64,000 bases of DNA from Cinclus cinclus (GCF_963662255.1 NC_085049.1:62791158-62855157), one strand, 5' to 3'; positions 24,301 to 38,200 are shown, numbered from the stretch's first letter. Numbers and translations: made by a program. The notes: generated from the letters alone by a model not told the origin.

Positions 24301-26557
24301 CTTTTGGGACTGCTGCTTGGGTCATAAAAATGAGAGTAGAGTCAGGAGTGACGTGGGAACAGTGCACCAGAAACAGATTGGCATGCAGTTCGTCGACACA
24401 AAAGGGAAACAGAATGAAGAGGAAATGAAATTAAATGCAGTTTCACTCTCTCCACTTTCCCCTTTACTGGCTTGATTCATGAAGACTGATTTCTCCTACT
24501 CATATGGGACTGGCATGATGCAAATCTTGCCTTCCTTGGGAAGGAAAACCAATGACTCAACAGTGGTACAGTTCAAAAGGTGATTAAAGGTACTGAGCCT
24601 TTCAAAACCCTACACCATCATTTACAGAATAAGCCAAAATGGAATATCTCTCATAGTGGTATAGAAAAACAACAAGGAGGCTGCCAGACTGGTCCCTTAC
24701 AGCATCAGGCAGAACCACGCCATGGACAGTCAAGGACAGATCTTCAAATGCCTGGTAACAGCCATAACTTAACTTCAAAGGCTGCTGAGATGACAGTACA
24801 GAGAAAGGGAAGAAAAGTCATCCCAAAATGTATCTAGCTTTAGACTTTGGAAGCAAAATCAAGACAATCTTCAGATTGTTTCAAGACTGACTCACCCAGA
24901 ACAGAAGGATGCAGTAGGAGTGCAATATGCTAACAGAGCATCCCGTTTATTTGCATGCAGATGCACAGAATTACAGGCATAAAGATGTTGGGATGTACCT
25001 GAAGTAATATATTTTCTCCCTATAAAATATTTATAACTAATCTCATCTAACATTAAATGCTTCTTAATAATGGCAAATGTTTGAGGCATTATAATTGGTG
25101 AATTGCTAGGAAATGCCATGAAACTAAATGTTTAAAATGTAGAAATTACCTTTAAGTCATCTCATTTGAATGAAATTATAAAAAATTATGTTCTATTCAT
25201 TATTTTATGTATGTTTCATTATAATAATGTGGTTTAGTTTATGTAACAAAAGGATCCTAATTAGATCTTTCTTAAATAGATACAAGTTTATCAGTTAGCA
25301 TATCCTAGGTAAACAATTTCAACTAATGCAGCTTTTGCTGCTAATGCTGTGTTTTAATTCTTTCCAGTTGCTAGAGAAGTTATTTATAAGCACAGCATGG
25401 AGGCTTATACTCATGCTTCTTTGACTGCACATGAAAATAAAGGACATTCAAGTAGAGAGAGAGGGTAGAAAATTAACAATTTTAAATCTCAAACCAACCC
25501 ACATTTTCAATAAAGGAAAAGACAAATAGATGAACACACCATGATAAATAAAACATGTGCTTTGACATCTCCTGGATTTAGTAGACAAATTGATTTATAT
25601 GTCTCAAGTAAGAGACAACAAGGAATAGTTGCTTTTTGAAAACTGGCACACTACTAAGAAACCAGAATGTTTTTATTTAATTATGGTAATTGTCTATTAA
25701 CATTCTAATGCATGCTAAAACATTAGAAGCTCTTCTTTGCCTTTCTTCGCCCATCATGACAGATAAATTCATCCAATTTTGCTTCCTTCCAACTCCTTTC
25801 TGTCAACACAGATGAAGTTAAAGAAAATCAGTGAGAAAAAGAAGAGGAGGAGAATCATTTTGTTATAAAGTGTCATTGCCTATGTTACAAATTCACAAGT
25901 ATCAAAATACATGAGGACAACTGACGAATTATATATGTGATTCACCAGCAATCAATCCTCACTCCCAGCCCAAAAAAATCTTTCATTCTCTTTGAAAACA
26001 CTAAATGCTAAGCACATTTGTACAGTTCCTCCTTAAAAGCAGCCTATCTTTTTGTCTTAACACTTTGGCCTGATTTCTTAGAAAATTAGGCTTAGTGAGA
26101 TCATGAGTTTTTCCTAGGTACAGAGATTTTTTAACTTGTTGGCCAAAGATAATCAAATCTGAGTGTAGGATAGTGATCTCATAGTAGTATTAGGGGCAAT
26201 TTATATCAATAGCTTGTGGTGCTAAGGTCAGCACACTCTGTAATACAAACCAACAATTCCTCAAATGCACATGCCTTCTGAAATCCAACAGTAAGCCCTG
26301 TCAAAAAAATCCCAAAGTTAAGGGTTTGTGTACTGTCATTTCCCCCTTATTCTTTCTTTTAGCTAAAGACAACTTTCTTGAATTTGTAACAGTAAATAAA
26401 ATGGTAAAATGGGAGCTTTCCCACCAGAATTTTAAGGACAAAATGTCACCTGGTTATTCTGGAATTTCCATTCAAGTTTTAGCACATTATCACATTTCAT
26501 AATGTAAGTTTTATATTTCTCACTTACTCATGGTATAAGTACATAAGACTGTAGTTT
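21371..26557. other. AT-rich non-coding DNA, no gene seen
   Basis: Contents include a short (TA)n run at 23437-23452 and a slightly GC-richer patch at about 24070-24290 with no identifiable origin. From about 24950 to 25470 there is AT-rich sequence with many TAAT-type cores that could be a conserved element. No supportable coding frame was found. Confidence 0.55.
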
Positions 26558-26591
26558 ACATATATAAATATGTATATATACACACACACAT
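26558..26591. repeat. (TA)n/(CA)n microsatellite
   Basis: TA-alternating sequence passes directly into a CA run, a common compound dinucleotide repeat. Confidence 0.85.
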
Positions 26592-26754
26592 TTGCACATC
26601 AATGTGTGCCAGTTGAAACATTTCATCTTTACTTACCTAAAAGATTTTCTGTTTGTACTATAACATAACAGTTCAGCATTTCTAGAAACAATCACAGTTT
26701 TTAAACCACTGTGGAAGGAAGTGGTTGTGCTATCTTCTATAACACTTCTTATAA

Positions 26755-27215
26755 GCAGTCACACAGAAAAGACAAGATGTAATGGGTACAAGTTACTCCT
26801 GGGGAGATTCAGACTGCTCACACAAGGAAAATTTTTCACCATGTCCGCAATCAGGCATTGGAATAAGTTCCCCAGAGAAGTGGTGATTTCCCCAATGCTG
26901 GACACTTTGACTGGACATGGTGCTGGGGCATTTTGTTGAGACAGTGCTTTTGCTAAGAATGGTTGGACCACGTGATGCTTGAGAACCCCTCCAACATGGT
27001 ATTCTTTGACTGTGATTCAGGAAACATTCATCACTGTAAATGTGATTAGGAAACCAGCTCACCAGTGAAGTCATGGATCCAAGCCTCTCGGTGCTCAAGA
27101 AGTGTTTGAACAACACTCTTAAACATTAGGTTTAACTTTTAGGTTGCCCCATGTGTAGTCAGGAGTTGATCCTTGAGGCCCTTCCAACTCAGGATAGTCT
27201 ATGATCCTATGATTC
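26755..27215 (+). mobile_element. CR1 LINE 3' end, 5'-truncated
   Basis: On the plus strand the segment contains the CR1 3' region in order. It has the ATTGGAATAAG..CCCAGAGAAGTGGTG block (about 26856-26885), a CATGGTGCTGG-type block (26917), a first CCTCCAACATGGTATTCT end-like phrase (about 26988) and a final CCCTTCCAACTC...CTATGATCCTATGATTC terminus ending at 27215. The element therefore has a canonical CR1 3' end. An internal stretch (about 27005-27150) does not match what I recall of the family; it may be an insertion or indicate two nested copies. The short frames within it are not genes. Confidence 0.75.
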
Positions 27216-28949
27216 ACTATCATGGCTTCCTGGGAAAATTGGCAATCAAAACCACACGCCAAATAGATTTTCCTGGTGAAAACACAGGCTTGATACACAC
27301 AGAAAACAGGAACTTGAATAGTTCACAGCACAAAATATACACAAGGAAATGTAATACACATAAGTACATACAAGCCAAAGATCCTAATAAGGGGAATAGT
27401 CCTGTTCCTCATCACACTGTTGAACTGTCTCTCACCAGTCTCAGAAGCAAGCTCTTTATGGCTCTTTAAGGAATAGCTGCTTTTCTGCACTGTCTTTAGG
27501 TATAACACAGTACTGTTCAGCTTTCTCAAGCTTTTCACTGACCACAGGTAAGCAACGCTCTTCTTTGCCTCTTGACATATTACAATTCTACTCTCTGTCC
27601 TCTCAATTTAATTGCAGTCTATATAAAAAATGGACTCTCCCGGATATTACAGCATATAAAAATCTAAGAATATTCTCCACCAATTTCAAGAAAAAAAACA
27701 ATGAAAAAAAAAATCTACAAAATTCTTAGGACTTGGATTAGAATTATCTTACATGAATAACATAAAATTCAAATTTCTGTAGATTTGGGAAAGCAACATG
27801 ACTAACTTGAGATTCAGGGCCAATTTTTGAAGAGTTTTTTTTTTTTATAAAATTGATAAAGAATAATAGAGAATATGCTAAAATTGAAGCATTTTCTCAG
27901 TGCATAATTTCCTCTTCAGCTTCTTCCTCCTTACAATTAGGTAGTAGAACATACTTAAATAATGATAGGAGGCATTATCACTTTAAGTATAAGGAGGTTA
28001 TAATTTAGCAACAGTACTACTCTGTTGAAAGTCAAGAAATTGTATTCATGATACACCTAAATAAAAGATCTCTGCTTATGAAAATAACATTAGCAAGCAT
28101 ACTACCCAATAATGAATCATGAGTTGCATATTTTAAACAGATTCCCAAGAGCAGCAGTGTTGGTTCACAAAAAAAATGAATAAATTCAGAAAACTATAAC
28201 ATTACTTCTGTTAAAGCAAAATGAATAAATGGCATGAATACATTTACCCTCCCGTGGATGATCCATTTCTTCACATGGACAAGTCTAAAGCACCTTGATC
28301 TCTCTGTCTCTTTTAATCACTTTTTCCTAGACAGAAAAATAGCAGAAGTAATGAACTGGAAAAAAAATTACAGATCTCAAATTAAACAACAGAGACCTAT
28401 TTAAAATAAAAAAAAGTTATCCATTTATCACTACAAATTTGACACTACTGTGCCAATATGAACTAGAATTTCAAACCCTTTGGTCAATGAAGCATAAAAT
28501 AGATTGTCAGAAATACTGTCTGAAATATGAATCCACTGAAGAAAAATGCTTTAAAATATATAAGATAATTTAAGAGAATCAAAATTGGCTATACACACCT
28601 CTAAAAAGTCTCTGCCTCCCTTTCTCAATTCATAAATGGTTTTCTCCTAGTGACTGTTTCATAGAAGTAGTAAAAATAAGCTTCTGATTTCTATATTTGA
28701 AAATGCTGTGCATTTCCGTAGTAAGATAAATCACTTTTTGCCTGGAAATCATTTATTTTGTAATTGAAATTAATAGCAAAATAATAAGCTTTCCCGTACA
28801 CTGATGCAATCTTCTTGGAAAATTCAGGAGGTTGTCTTATGAAGCACACAGTGTTCTAACCACGATGCAGTATGAAGTTGAGCATTACCACAAAAATTAC
28901 AAATTATGAGGCACATTGAATTTTTTTTTTCTAGCTTTAACTCAAAACG

Positions 28950-29015
28950 GGAGGGGGGGGGAACAAAAAAAAGAACCCAAAACAAACAAACAAAACAAAA
29001 CCAAAACTTTGGGGA
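28950..29015. repeat. G run followed by (A/C)-rich simple sequence
   Basis: A run of nine G (about 28953-28961) is followed by A-rich and AAAC-type simple sequence to about 29015. Confidence 0.8.
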
Positions 29016-30155
29016 AAACAAAAATCATAGTTGTTATATGCCAGTTGAAAACAATCATCCCTCAACAAACATCTGAGTTTTGGTCAGCCTGAATCCTACT
29101 GCATCACATTAAAGATCATTAAGGATAAAGATGGCTACAGTAAGCTGCAGTGGTTTTTTTACCAGGTTGGTTGCCTCGGCAGATACCCTCCACAGGAATA
29201 CTTCCAGGGTACTGGACTAAACCAGGGCAATGAAATGCTGTGTACCCCTCTTAGCTCACATTTTGGCCAGGGTGGTTTTGGCTCTGCTGATACTCTTCTG
29301 TTGGGCTACTCCTCTCTTTTGATCATCCTTTTGCTGTTTAATAAGAATGCTACAGAACTAAAGTAATCCAGTCCTAAAATAAGAGCAATTGTGTTAAGAA
29401 GGTAAATTATAACAAATAACTTTTTATCTTTATATATTCCCTAATAAAAAAATAATTAAAAACAATTAAAAACAAAGAGTATTTAGCAAGTTTTGAGGTT
29501 TTCCTTATCCTTAGATTTCATTAAAAATGATCACAAGTTAATCTGTTCTATACTAAATAATGGCAGGGAGGGAAGTCTGTATATTCTAACTATATTTTTC
29601 CCTGTAAAAATAAACAGAATGGAACAGAATATGAGAAAGACATATTGAAACTTTTCTGGGATTATTTATAAATAAGTCAAAATTAATAAGGAATGAAACA
29701 GCAGCTTCACTCATATTGAAAAGAAGTAAAGTCAACTCAGAGCACCCAACTGTGGCTTCATACAAAACACTGACAGTCTCCAACACAGAATTCCTGAATT
29801 TGTAAGCAATCTCTCACCTCTGTTTTGGCCAGTGGGCAACAGTGGCTGGTGAGGGAAGCATTCAAATAGACTGCAAAGAAATAAGACTCACTGCCTCTGA
29901 CAAATGGCAAGAATTCAGGGATAAAACAACCCTGCTTCTTGATATCACTATATGAAGAGGTGTATTTTTTGCAGCTGGAATTGAGGAATGTCTTACCACT
30001 GACAGGAAAAGAGCTGATAGCCCAATAAAGAAAGGGAGTGAAATAACTGCCCTCTCATTGTGCAGATACTAGAAGGCAGTCCAACACTCCAGGTGGGTTT
30101 TTTTTGACATTTTTCCTTCCATCTCCCCCACTGCATTTAGTGTCTGTAATCACAA

Positions 30156-30181
30156 TAAGAACATTTTGTAAGAACATTTTG
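30156..30181. repeat. exact 13-bp tandem duplication
   Basis: TAAGAACATTTTG occurs twice in direct succession (30156-30168 and 30169-30181). It is a small recent duplication. Confidence 0.9.
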
Positions 30182-31348
30182 GTCCACAACATTTTCCAGA
30201 TATGGAATCAGGAAAGGTTGAGTTTGGGCTTTTGTTCCCTCACTGACCCCATCTGACAAAGTTCGGAATCCTTTTGCAATATTTACAGTGATTTAGAGGT
30301 AGGGCTTCAAGAAGTACAATTAACCTTGATTTGAAAATCTGAGAGGCAGGCTAGGAATGAGTATCCCACTGCAGCTTTCAGCCCACATTCAGAGGTAAAG
30401 ACATCCAATAATTCTCAGCAGTAAGTCTCAGGACTGCAAATATAATGGCAATCTGAAATCTTCATGAGTTTCCATTTAGTATTCTTACGTCGTAAGTAGA
30501 AACACGATATTTACCAGTGATTGATATCCAAGGAACATAATCTGTCTTACACGAGGTTATTTATTTATGAGGAGTCCTGCAGCTGTGCCTGGAGACAGAG
30601 TGGATGCTCTGTGAAATGGAATGGATATGTATATGTATGCCATGTACTCAGTGTCAAATTGTGACATTTTATCTAGAATTCCTTGGGTGGTGCATCTTCA
30701 TATAATCTTACAGCAAAAGCTTAATGATGTTAGCAAAAGAGTGCAGCCAAAAACTCCTGTCTTGTTCTCCTAGTTCAGATTCCCTCATGGATGGGATTCT
30801 TCTTGCACATAAAAACGATTGGCAGTATTTTAAACATATCTTCTTGGTTTGCCATATCTGCAAACAAATCAAGCAGTGAACTCAGGAACACCACACATGA
30901 GCAGGCTTATAATCAACTCTTACTCTTTTGCTTGAACAAAAGACAAAAGCATATTTGCAGTAAAGTTCAAGTTTCATTATTTCTATGAAAGGAAGGTAAG
31001 GGAAGGTAATGTATGGGTACACGTGGCTAACAGCATTTCAAAGTTATCAGCTGCTTTGAGGGCAATTGGGTCCATTCTGAATATTAACAGCATATTATTT
31101 AAAATGTTATGACCTTTAGATTAAGGGATAAATCCTCAGTAAATTCCTAAGTAAACTGCACTAGTGGCAAGGATTCATCTTCATTTTTTCATTCCTTTGA
31201 TGAAAACACCTAACACAGAACTCCTACACAACCTTACTCAACATATTAAAGGACAATATCCAAAGTTCAGAAAGGCACAAATCTGAAAGTCAGGTAAGTC
31301 CTTTGTTTTTGCATCACAATTATTCCTGGGAGAATCATAGTAATGATT

Positions 31349-31366
31349 TAAATAAATAAATAAATA
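31349..31366. repeat. (AAAT)4 microsatellite
   Basis: Four AAAT units and a partial one, visible directly. Confidence 0.85.
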
Positions 31367-32559
31367 GAAGGTTTTATCTTGAAATAACTCAGACTTCAGA
31401 AACATGCTGATCTACCTGAACTCACATTAATATATTTGGCACCTATGAAATTACCATCAAGCTCCTCGAAGGCATGCTACCGTATGGGGTATCTTTATAT
31501 GCACATCTGCAGGCAAGGACTTGATCTCCCTGTGATTGATAGAGGCACTTAACACAACAGAATCCTAATCAAGACACAGATCCTCTGGAGAAATAAGAAC
31601 AAATAATAATGACAGTAGGGCTTTAATATCCAACTAAGCAAGAATCATCTCTGCTTTCTTGAAGTGAACGTTTTTTTTCCCAATCATCTACATACATGAA
31701 ATATTGGGCCTAACCGGTATCCCTATGAGTACACTTTGGTATTCTGCAGAACACCAGACAGAACCAAACAACAGTGTGATTAAATAGCATTCCCATCGGT
31801 AAGTCTGGGGTTTTAAATAAATACTTTTGCAGTAGAATGACATGCCTACAGAGCAGAAGGGAGAAGTTTGAAAAATCAAAGATTTATTTTATCATTTCAA
31901 AAAATCAAGAGCCCCAGCATTTCAGACCTTAACTGTATGTGCTTCCTGAACACAGACACATCTTTGAATTCTGGAGGGACAAGGGACTATAAAAACCCAA
32001 AAAGATTTTTATCTTTGAAGGTATATCAAATGTGTTGCTTTAGGCCAGTGGGGAATGGCAGATGAAAAGCTAATGGAGAAAGGCTGGGTAAGGGGCTGGA
32101 TTTAGGATAACCAAATACTTGAGACTATTGGTTGTCTCTCTTGTCCTATGAAATCCATAAGACATCAGCATTCCCTGTTAACCCCTGCAAAATACAGATA
32201 AGATACACTGATGCAGATAAACTCCAGATCTTTCAAAATAAAAACACAAGTAAAAAGATGAATTTTAGAGGGAAGGAATATACCTACGATGATAAATTCT
32301 GTTGATGAAATGCAATTAGTAATCTTATTAGTTGATTCTGGAAAAACATGTTTGTTCAGACCCTGCAATAAACAACCAAATGTTCCTTCATCAGAAAGTG
32401 CAAATCAGCCAACTTAGTTAAGATCTATTCTAAGAACACTTAATAGCATCCAGGTTCAGTGACTGATTTTCTATTTTAAGCAGTAAGAGAGGTACAGCAC
32501 AAACAATCTGGAGGATAAAAGCCTGACAGCAAAATCTCCACACATACCAAAGAAAATAA

Positions 32560-32885
32560 CATGCCTATGACAGCTACAACAGCAGCAATTTTCAGCTTCT
32601 TACACTGCTCATGCAACGCACTTTGCAGTCATCCCTCTTGCATAAATCTGTACGTTATAATTTTGCGTTCCAGCGGATCGGTTTGTGTGCTTCATATCTG
32701 CAAATGAGCCAGATAATAGGAGTGTGAGAAGTGATTTGTGCTATCAGTGACATCAGGAGTTTTGCAGCTGTAGTTATTAACAGATTTTTTTTCATCCAGC
32801 AGCATTGACTAAAATCAATCACTCTGATAACCAGGCATGGCATGAGCTGTCCGCCCTGTCATTTCAATCTGATTAATCACACATA
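32560..32885. promoter_or_regulatory. candidate conserved non-coding element
   Basis: This stretch is of higher complexity than its neighbours, with isolated CpG sites (32651-32680 and 32851). It has a dense set of developmental transcription-factor-like cores: a reversed octamer-like CTGCAAATGAG (about 32698), GATA-type AGATAATA (32711) and CTGATAAC (32824), a PBX/HOX-like AATCAATCA (32813-32821) and a palindromic GATTAATC (32871-32878). No coding frame or repeat explains it. Calling it an enhancer-like conserved element is inference; conservation has not been tested. Confidence 0.25.
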
Positions 32886-34879
32886 CACAGACCTTTACCT
32901 TAAAGGAGCAATTGTTCACATTTAATCACAAAGATACATTCAAGCATACCATCATAGATTACTAAATTTAAGTGCAATTTATGTCTTATAGTTTGGCAAA
33001 TATGTTTATGATAATATGGTTTTGGCATATAGATGTATTGTTTCATTCATTTTACAAACATTAAAATCTAATCTAATGTGTTGCACTTTGAATCATTTAT
33101 CACATTAGATTTGCAGCTTTTGAAGCTTCCATTATACACGTATCCTTATCTGCAGATTTATCCTAATAACCCAGGTACAAATAAGTTATTAGTTTTTATG
33201 CCTTCTTCACACTGTGCTTGCTTGACAGTAGGCACCTTCTTCATCATGGATGAAATGTCTTTATTTTACCTAAACATCCTGCATTTTATTAACTGGCCAT
33301 TCTTTTGTTTCAGTTTTCCTTTTTAGCCTCAGAACAAAGCACAGCTCTTCCATTAAGAGTTGTGCAAGACTTTGAGCATTTTTTGGGTTTCGGGATATAT
33401 TTATTTATTCCTTTTCAAAAGGAAAGGCATACAAGAGAGTCCTTACGCAATTATAACATTCTGCAAGTAAAAGCAGGCCACTCTGCAGAAACACACTGTT
33501 ATGCCAAAAACAGGCTGAGTTTGAGATCTGGTGACCCAGTAACATATTTGACTTTGCCAGAAATACCCTGTACTCCAGATACTTCTTGATTAGGCCTAAG
33601 CACACAAAAGCATTCAAGTGTCCTGGGGTCTGCCAGCAGTAAGTGGGCATAGGTTTCACTTTCAGTCCAGAAGCCAATGAAATATAAGAGTATGCTGAAA
33701 ATTTGAGTATAAGCCTAAATATTGTGCTGAAAAATTGCACAAAACCACAATCTTTGGCTCTGTTGCTGAAGTCATATGCAGCACACAGGTTGTTACTTGC
33801 TGTACATATTAAGTAGATGACTCCTTTAGCTTCTTCAAAAGTATTAAGTAACCAACATTTCAGATTTTGTGCATTTTCTGAAGAGCCAGATCCATATGTT
33901 AGGAATTAGTTTTTATTTACTGTTTCTAAACTAGATAATACTTATGATTGAAATAAATACTTTTTCAAAGACTGTTTTACTTGGATCTATATATCAAATG
34001 ACTGAATATAATTTTTATGTTTTACATTTAAACAAATAATTTTAAGATATTTTAATCAAACAAGGCAAATAAACGTTTAGTTAAAATATAACATGATGAA
34101 TATAAAGTGAACATTCCTTTCAATTGCAGCACACTGTCCAGGAGGCCCTCAATAGCAGCCTCCTGCTCTGACTGCTCCTCAACTGTATTTTCAGGATATT
34201 ACAAGTTGAATAGATTGACAAGCAAGTAACCTGCTGAAGGAGAAGAAAAAGCATTCTTCTGCCAAAGAATTAAAAAAAAAAAAAAATCCAAAATCTTGGA
34301 GGCAACCAGAGACTTCCTTATGCTTAAATAAAGGGCAGAGACACAGATCCATGAACAGACTAGAAGTAATTACTCAAAACTGCACAGTGCATTTATTTCA
34401 TCAGTCCAAAACCAGGATGCAGAAGGACATTGCTTTCCATCCCATGTCATGCACCAGCAATACATACATTATAAAGCACCCAGAGGTTCAGTTGTCATTC
34501 TGTAATGAAATCAACAGGAGCCAGGCAGAGCATAACTGGGGTGTAATCACCACCAGAAGCTTTAATACAAGTGCTCCTTATACAGAAAAGGCTGACTTTT
34601 CAAAACATTCCTCCTCATCACATCCTAGAGTATTTTCCAGAGCAAGAACATCTGTTAACCTTATTGTGCCCACCCAGTTAGCAAAACTCTATCACCTTTG
34701 CTGTTGTAATGCACCTTTATCAAGTAGAACACAGACAGTGAACCACACAGCAACCCATACTTCATGCAGAGTGTTTTACAGGGGATACACTACAGCAAGT
34801 GATTTTTGGATCTTTCTTAGGTTCTGGAAAAAGATTAAAGTGATGATTTTTTGTACATATCTTCATATTCAAACTGGAA
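32886..34879. other. AT-rich non-coding DNA, no gene seen
   Basis: A poly(A) run sits at about 34271-34285. The 187-codon plus frame at 34351-34914 lies at the end of this stretch. Its Ser/Thr/His-rich translation shows no domain, signal peptide or family motif, so it is not called as a gene. Confidence 0.5.
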
Positions 34880-35200
34880 ATCTAGAAAAACACAAATGCA
34901 GATCAGAACATTAGTCCATCTAGTACACTGTCTGTCTCCATAGCTGCTACCATCAAGGAACATCAGTTCCTTGCCTGTCAGTAACAAACAAGGATAGTAT
35001 CTCACAAATCACAGGTTGTGTCCACACAATTGTCTTCAACAGCTATTCATTAGCCAGTTGTCTCTTGTTTTTCCAGTCCCTTTTAAAATCAGTTTGTACT
35101 TTAGATCGTGCAAAAATAGTAGAGGTGTATTCTGCAGTTTAAATTCTGTGATACAGAGGAAAAAGAAATGCTGTGGATTAGGGGCTTTTTCTCCTCCTGC
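34880..35200 (+). mobile_element. possible ancient CR1/L3-type LINE tail
   Basis: Around 34897-34950 the phrase GATCAGAACATTAGTCCATCTAGTACACTGTCTGTCTCC-like (in parts) resembles the 'gtccatctagcccagtatcctgtct' phrase found in old amniote CR1/L3 3' regions. Weak similarity may continue to about 35180. The match is by eye and short, so the boundaries and family are tentative. Confidence 0.3.
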
Positions 35201-38200
35201 CTAAGCCTACCAGCTCATAGCTCCATGCTTATCCCCTCCACAGCAATTATCTTTGTATTTACCTCTACCAGAGTACTTCCCATGTTTGTACCCCTTCTGT
35301 TCTTAAAAGTTCCAGTCTGCTCTGCCTGCCCTTGTAGACAAAGTCATTTAAGTACACTGACTTCATTTTTTTTATGAAGACCATTTTGTAAAGAATTTGA
35401 CAAATAGTCAAAAGTTCAAAGTAAATTAGATTTACAAGTCAAAGACCTGTTAACTATTTCCTACTATACCACATTTGATTAACTTGAATTTTTTTAGTAC
35501 TATGCCACAGAAGCCTTCTGGAAGAGCACTTTCAAACATTCAGAAATTACCACTTCACCTTCTTGTTTTACTGAATAACCTGTTATTAATAAAAAATGCT
35601 AGCCATAACTACCTGATTAATCCATTTGATGATAAGAACTTCCAGCCTTTTTTGCTTTTGCCTTTTAAAAATGTTTTTAATGTTCAGGTTTTTTCTGTAT
35701 TCTCTCCAATATTTGTGTATTGTTTATACAATATTGCACTGAGCATTTTTAATGCAATTCCTATTGCTGATGTAGAAATACATATTAACAGGTTTTCACT
35801 TATTTATTCTCATTCCTTATGTCTTATAGTCTATACACGATTTTTCACTCTGCAATTAGAAAACTGATTTGCTCTGACTGATGAAAAAAAGAAAACAATA
35901 CAGGACATGCTATCTTTGCCTGCTTGAGACCTCACAGTTGGTCAGGAGTCTCTCAAGTTAGGGCGCCCATCTGAAAAATAAGTAAATAAATAAATATGCA
36001 CATAGTGTAGCGTAAAAATGAGTGGGAAATCTTTCTCATAACACAAACAAAAGTAATTTTTGAATGTAGTAATGCATTTTCAGCCTCTTGAAAAGAAACA
36101 CTTGCTTTTACTACACAAATTTACTTCAAAGAGTTGAATGCCACAAGACATCACAAAAGCCATGTATTGCACTGGGCCTTTCTGTTTCTTCCCAGACCAT
36201 CATAAGCATCTTTCAAGAGAGGGCCCAAGTAGGTGTCCATTAACAGGGTATGAAGAATTTCTCTCAACTAACAGATTACTTTAATGTCACATACTCTTCC
36301 AAATGTGCCCAAAGTCAGAGTTTTATCTTATCTGTAACTGTCACATTTATTTTAAATCATTTCCTAAACTGAAGTACAGTTAGAAAATAAAGAAAGATGT
36401 ATTTATCAGAACTGAATATGATACATTAATATGGTGTAAGTCATTAATTGAGGAATGATAAATATAGTCTATTGCTACAATCCCACTCCAGCCTAATGCC
36501 AATCACAAAGACAACCTGCATTTCTAAGAGTGTATAAATGTTTTTTTCCTATTTAACATATATCAGGAAGTCAATAACATATTCGTCTTCTAAAAAAATA
36601 AAATCCTAGGGGAAGAGTTGTTTAATTCCTTTTGTCAAAAATACACTGAATTTTTCCCCAAGTCTGTCAGAGATTTGTTGCAAGAAAAACAATAAAGAAA
36701 GATGATGCACTGAACTCTCTCATCATGCCCTCATGAGCCAAACCCCTAGACACAAAGACATTAGAAAGGAAAGTTCTTACAGATTGAATACAATGACTAG
36801 ATGGAGAAAAAAATTAAAATATAATAGAAAAATATTCTCAGAATCTCTAAACAATATGAATAACTGGGGGACTGAGGGGGGGCTGAAGGGGGAAATATAT
36901 CCAAAACAGTATTTTAAAATAAGGTCACAAAGATACGTTTTGTGCATACTGTATGATGATGTAAATTAATTGATGTAAATATAGACCAAGAAAATCTTTA
37001 CTAATAATGAAGAAAAAAAATACTTTCAGAATTGCATGGTACGTTATAACTGCTTTGAACTGTCAAGTGAGATGCTGATGGTGAGATAGGTCTGAAAGGA
37101 CATGTACATACTTTTCATTTTTTTTTCTTTCTTCTTAACACATTTGTAATTATGAAACTACCTAAATTCAGGTTCAATAACATAACTGAAATCAAGATAT
37201 TGCTACATATCAAGAGCTGAGCAGGCCTTTCCTTTTACTTACATAGCAGTGAAATAATCATAATTGACATTTTTGTCACGTTGCTGTGTTAAGTCGCAGC
37301 TTGTGCTGCATAAATGCACAGAAATTCAGCTGCATTACACTCCCCTCTTTACCCTACCTACCATTTTACTTTTTGTTCTCTTCATCTCTGTCTTTTCCTT
37401 CCAGTCTTTCATCATCTGGGAGAATTAAATGTTTTTTCCTCTGCTTGTTGACAGGGAAAAAGAGGCTATAATGTCTGCACACTACCTGGTCCTGCACAAA
37501 AATCAGCAAAACTGCAATCAACATCCAGAAGGTCCTCTAATTTAATTCTCAATATGAGAAGGATAATTTAAATCCCGACACTGCTAATGCTGAAGTTAAA
37601 AACAAGCAATGTACATACCTCAAAAAAGTGTATATATATAAAATTCTAAGCCCAAAAAACCCCAGGATTTCTTATGAAATGACAGAATCAGAGGTGGTTT
37701 ATGCTTTACACCTAATTCTAATTTTTATAGAATAGATTGAAGATAGGACACATCAACCAAATTAATATTCAAGCCTATCCCTGTAAGTATCACGCAGTCA
37801 CTAATCAGAGCTGAAGGGGACTGAGCTTTTCTCACAGTTCTCATTGTCATTTTTAAGTGACTTAATTTTGCACTATTTTATATTCAAAACACTTTTCTTT
37901 ATCTGGCATGTAACCCCTACAGTTCAAGTAGTTAAACAAACAGCACTTAATTCGATATTCTGTAAAATTAATATCAATAGAGAAGCTGATGAAAAAGAGA
38001 AAGCATTTGTATTTTATAGGTATTACTAAAGCTTGTCCTTCAGAATTACATCCTCAGAGCAGTCACTTCATAAATAAGATTCAGGGTTTTCGAGGTGTTA
38101 CTTACATATGCAGGAGAATGTATGTCACAAAACACTCTGTCGTACTATTGATATATAAGCATATCTTAAAGAAACTCAACTAACAGCTATTGAAAAGCAA

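Larger units (their letters stand above)
27216..32559. other. AT-rich non-coding DNA, no gene seen
   Basis: Contents are an A-rich patch near 27690-27715, a T run at 27836-27846, an A/C-rich low-complexity patch with a G9 run at 28950-29015, a 13-bp tandem duplication at 30156-30181 and an (AAAT)n at 31349-31366. All open frames are under 75 codons and unrecognised. Confidence 0.55.

Noticed and set aside
34351..34914. 187-codon plus-strand open frame
   Set aside because: The composition is Ser/Thr/His/Cys-rich with no motif, signal peptide or family resemblance. It overlaps a possible old LINE tail at its 3' end.
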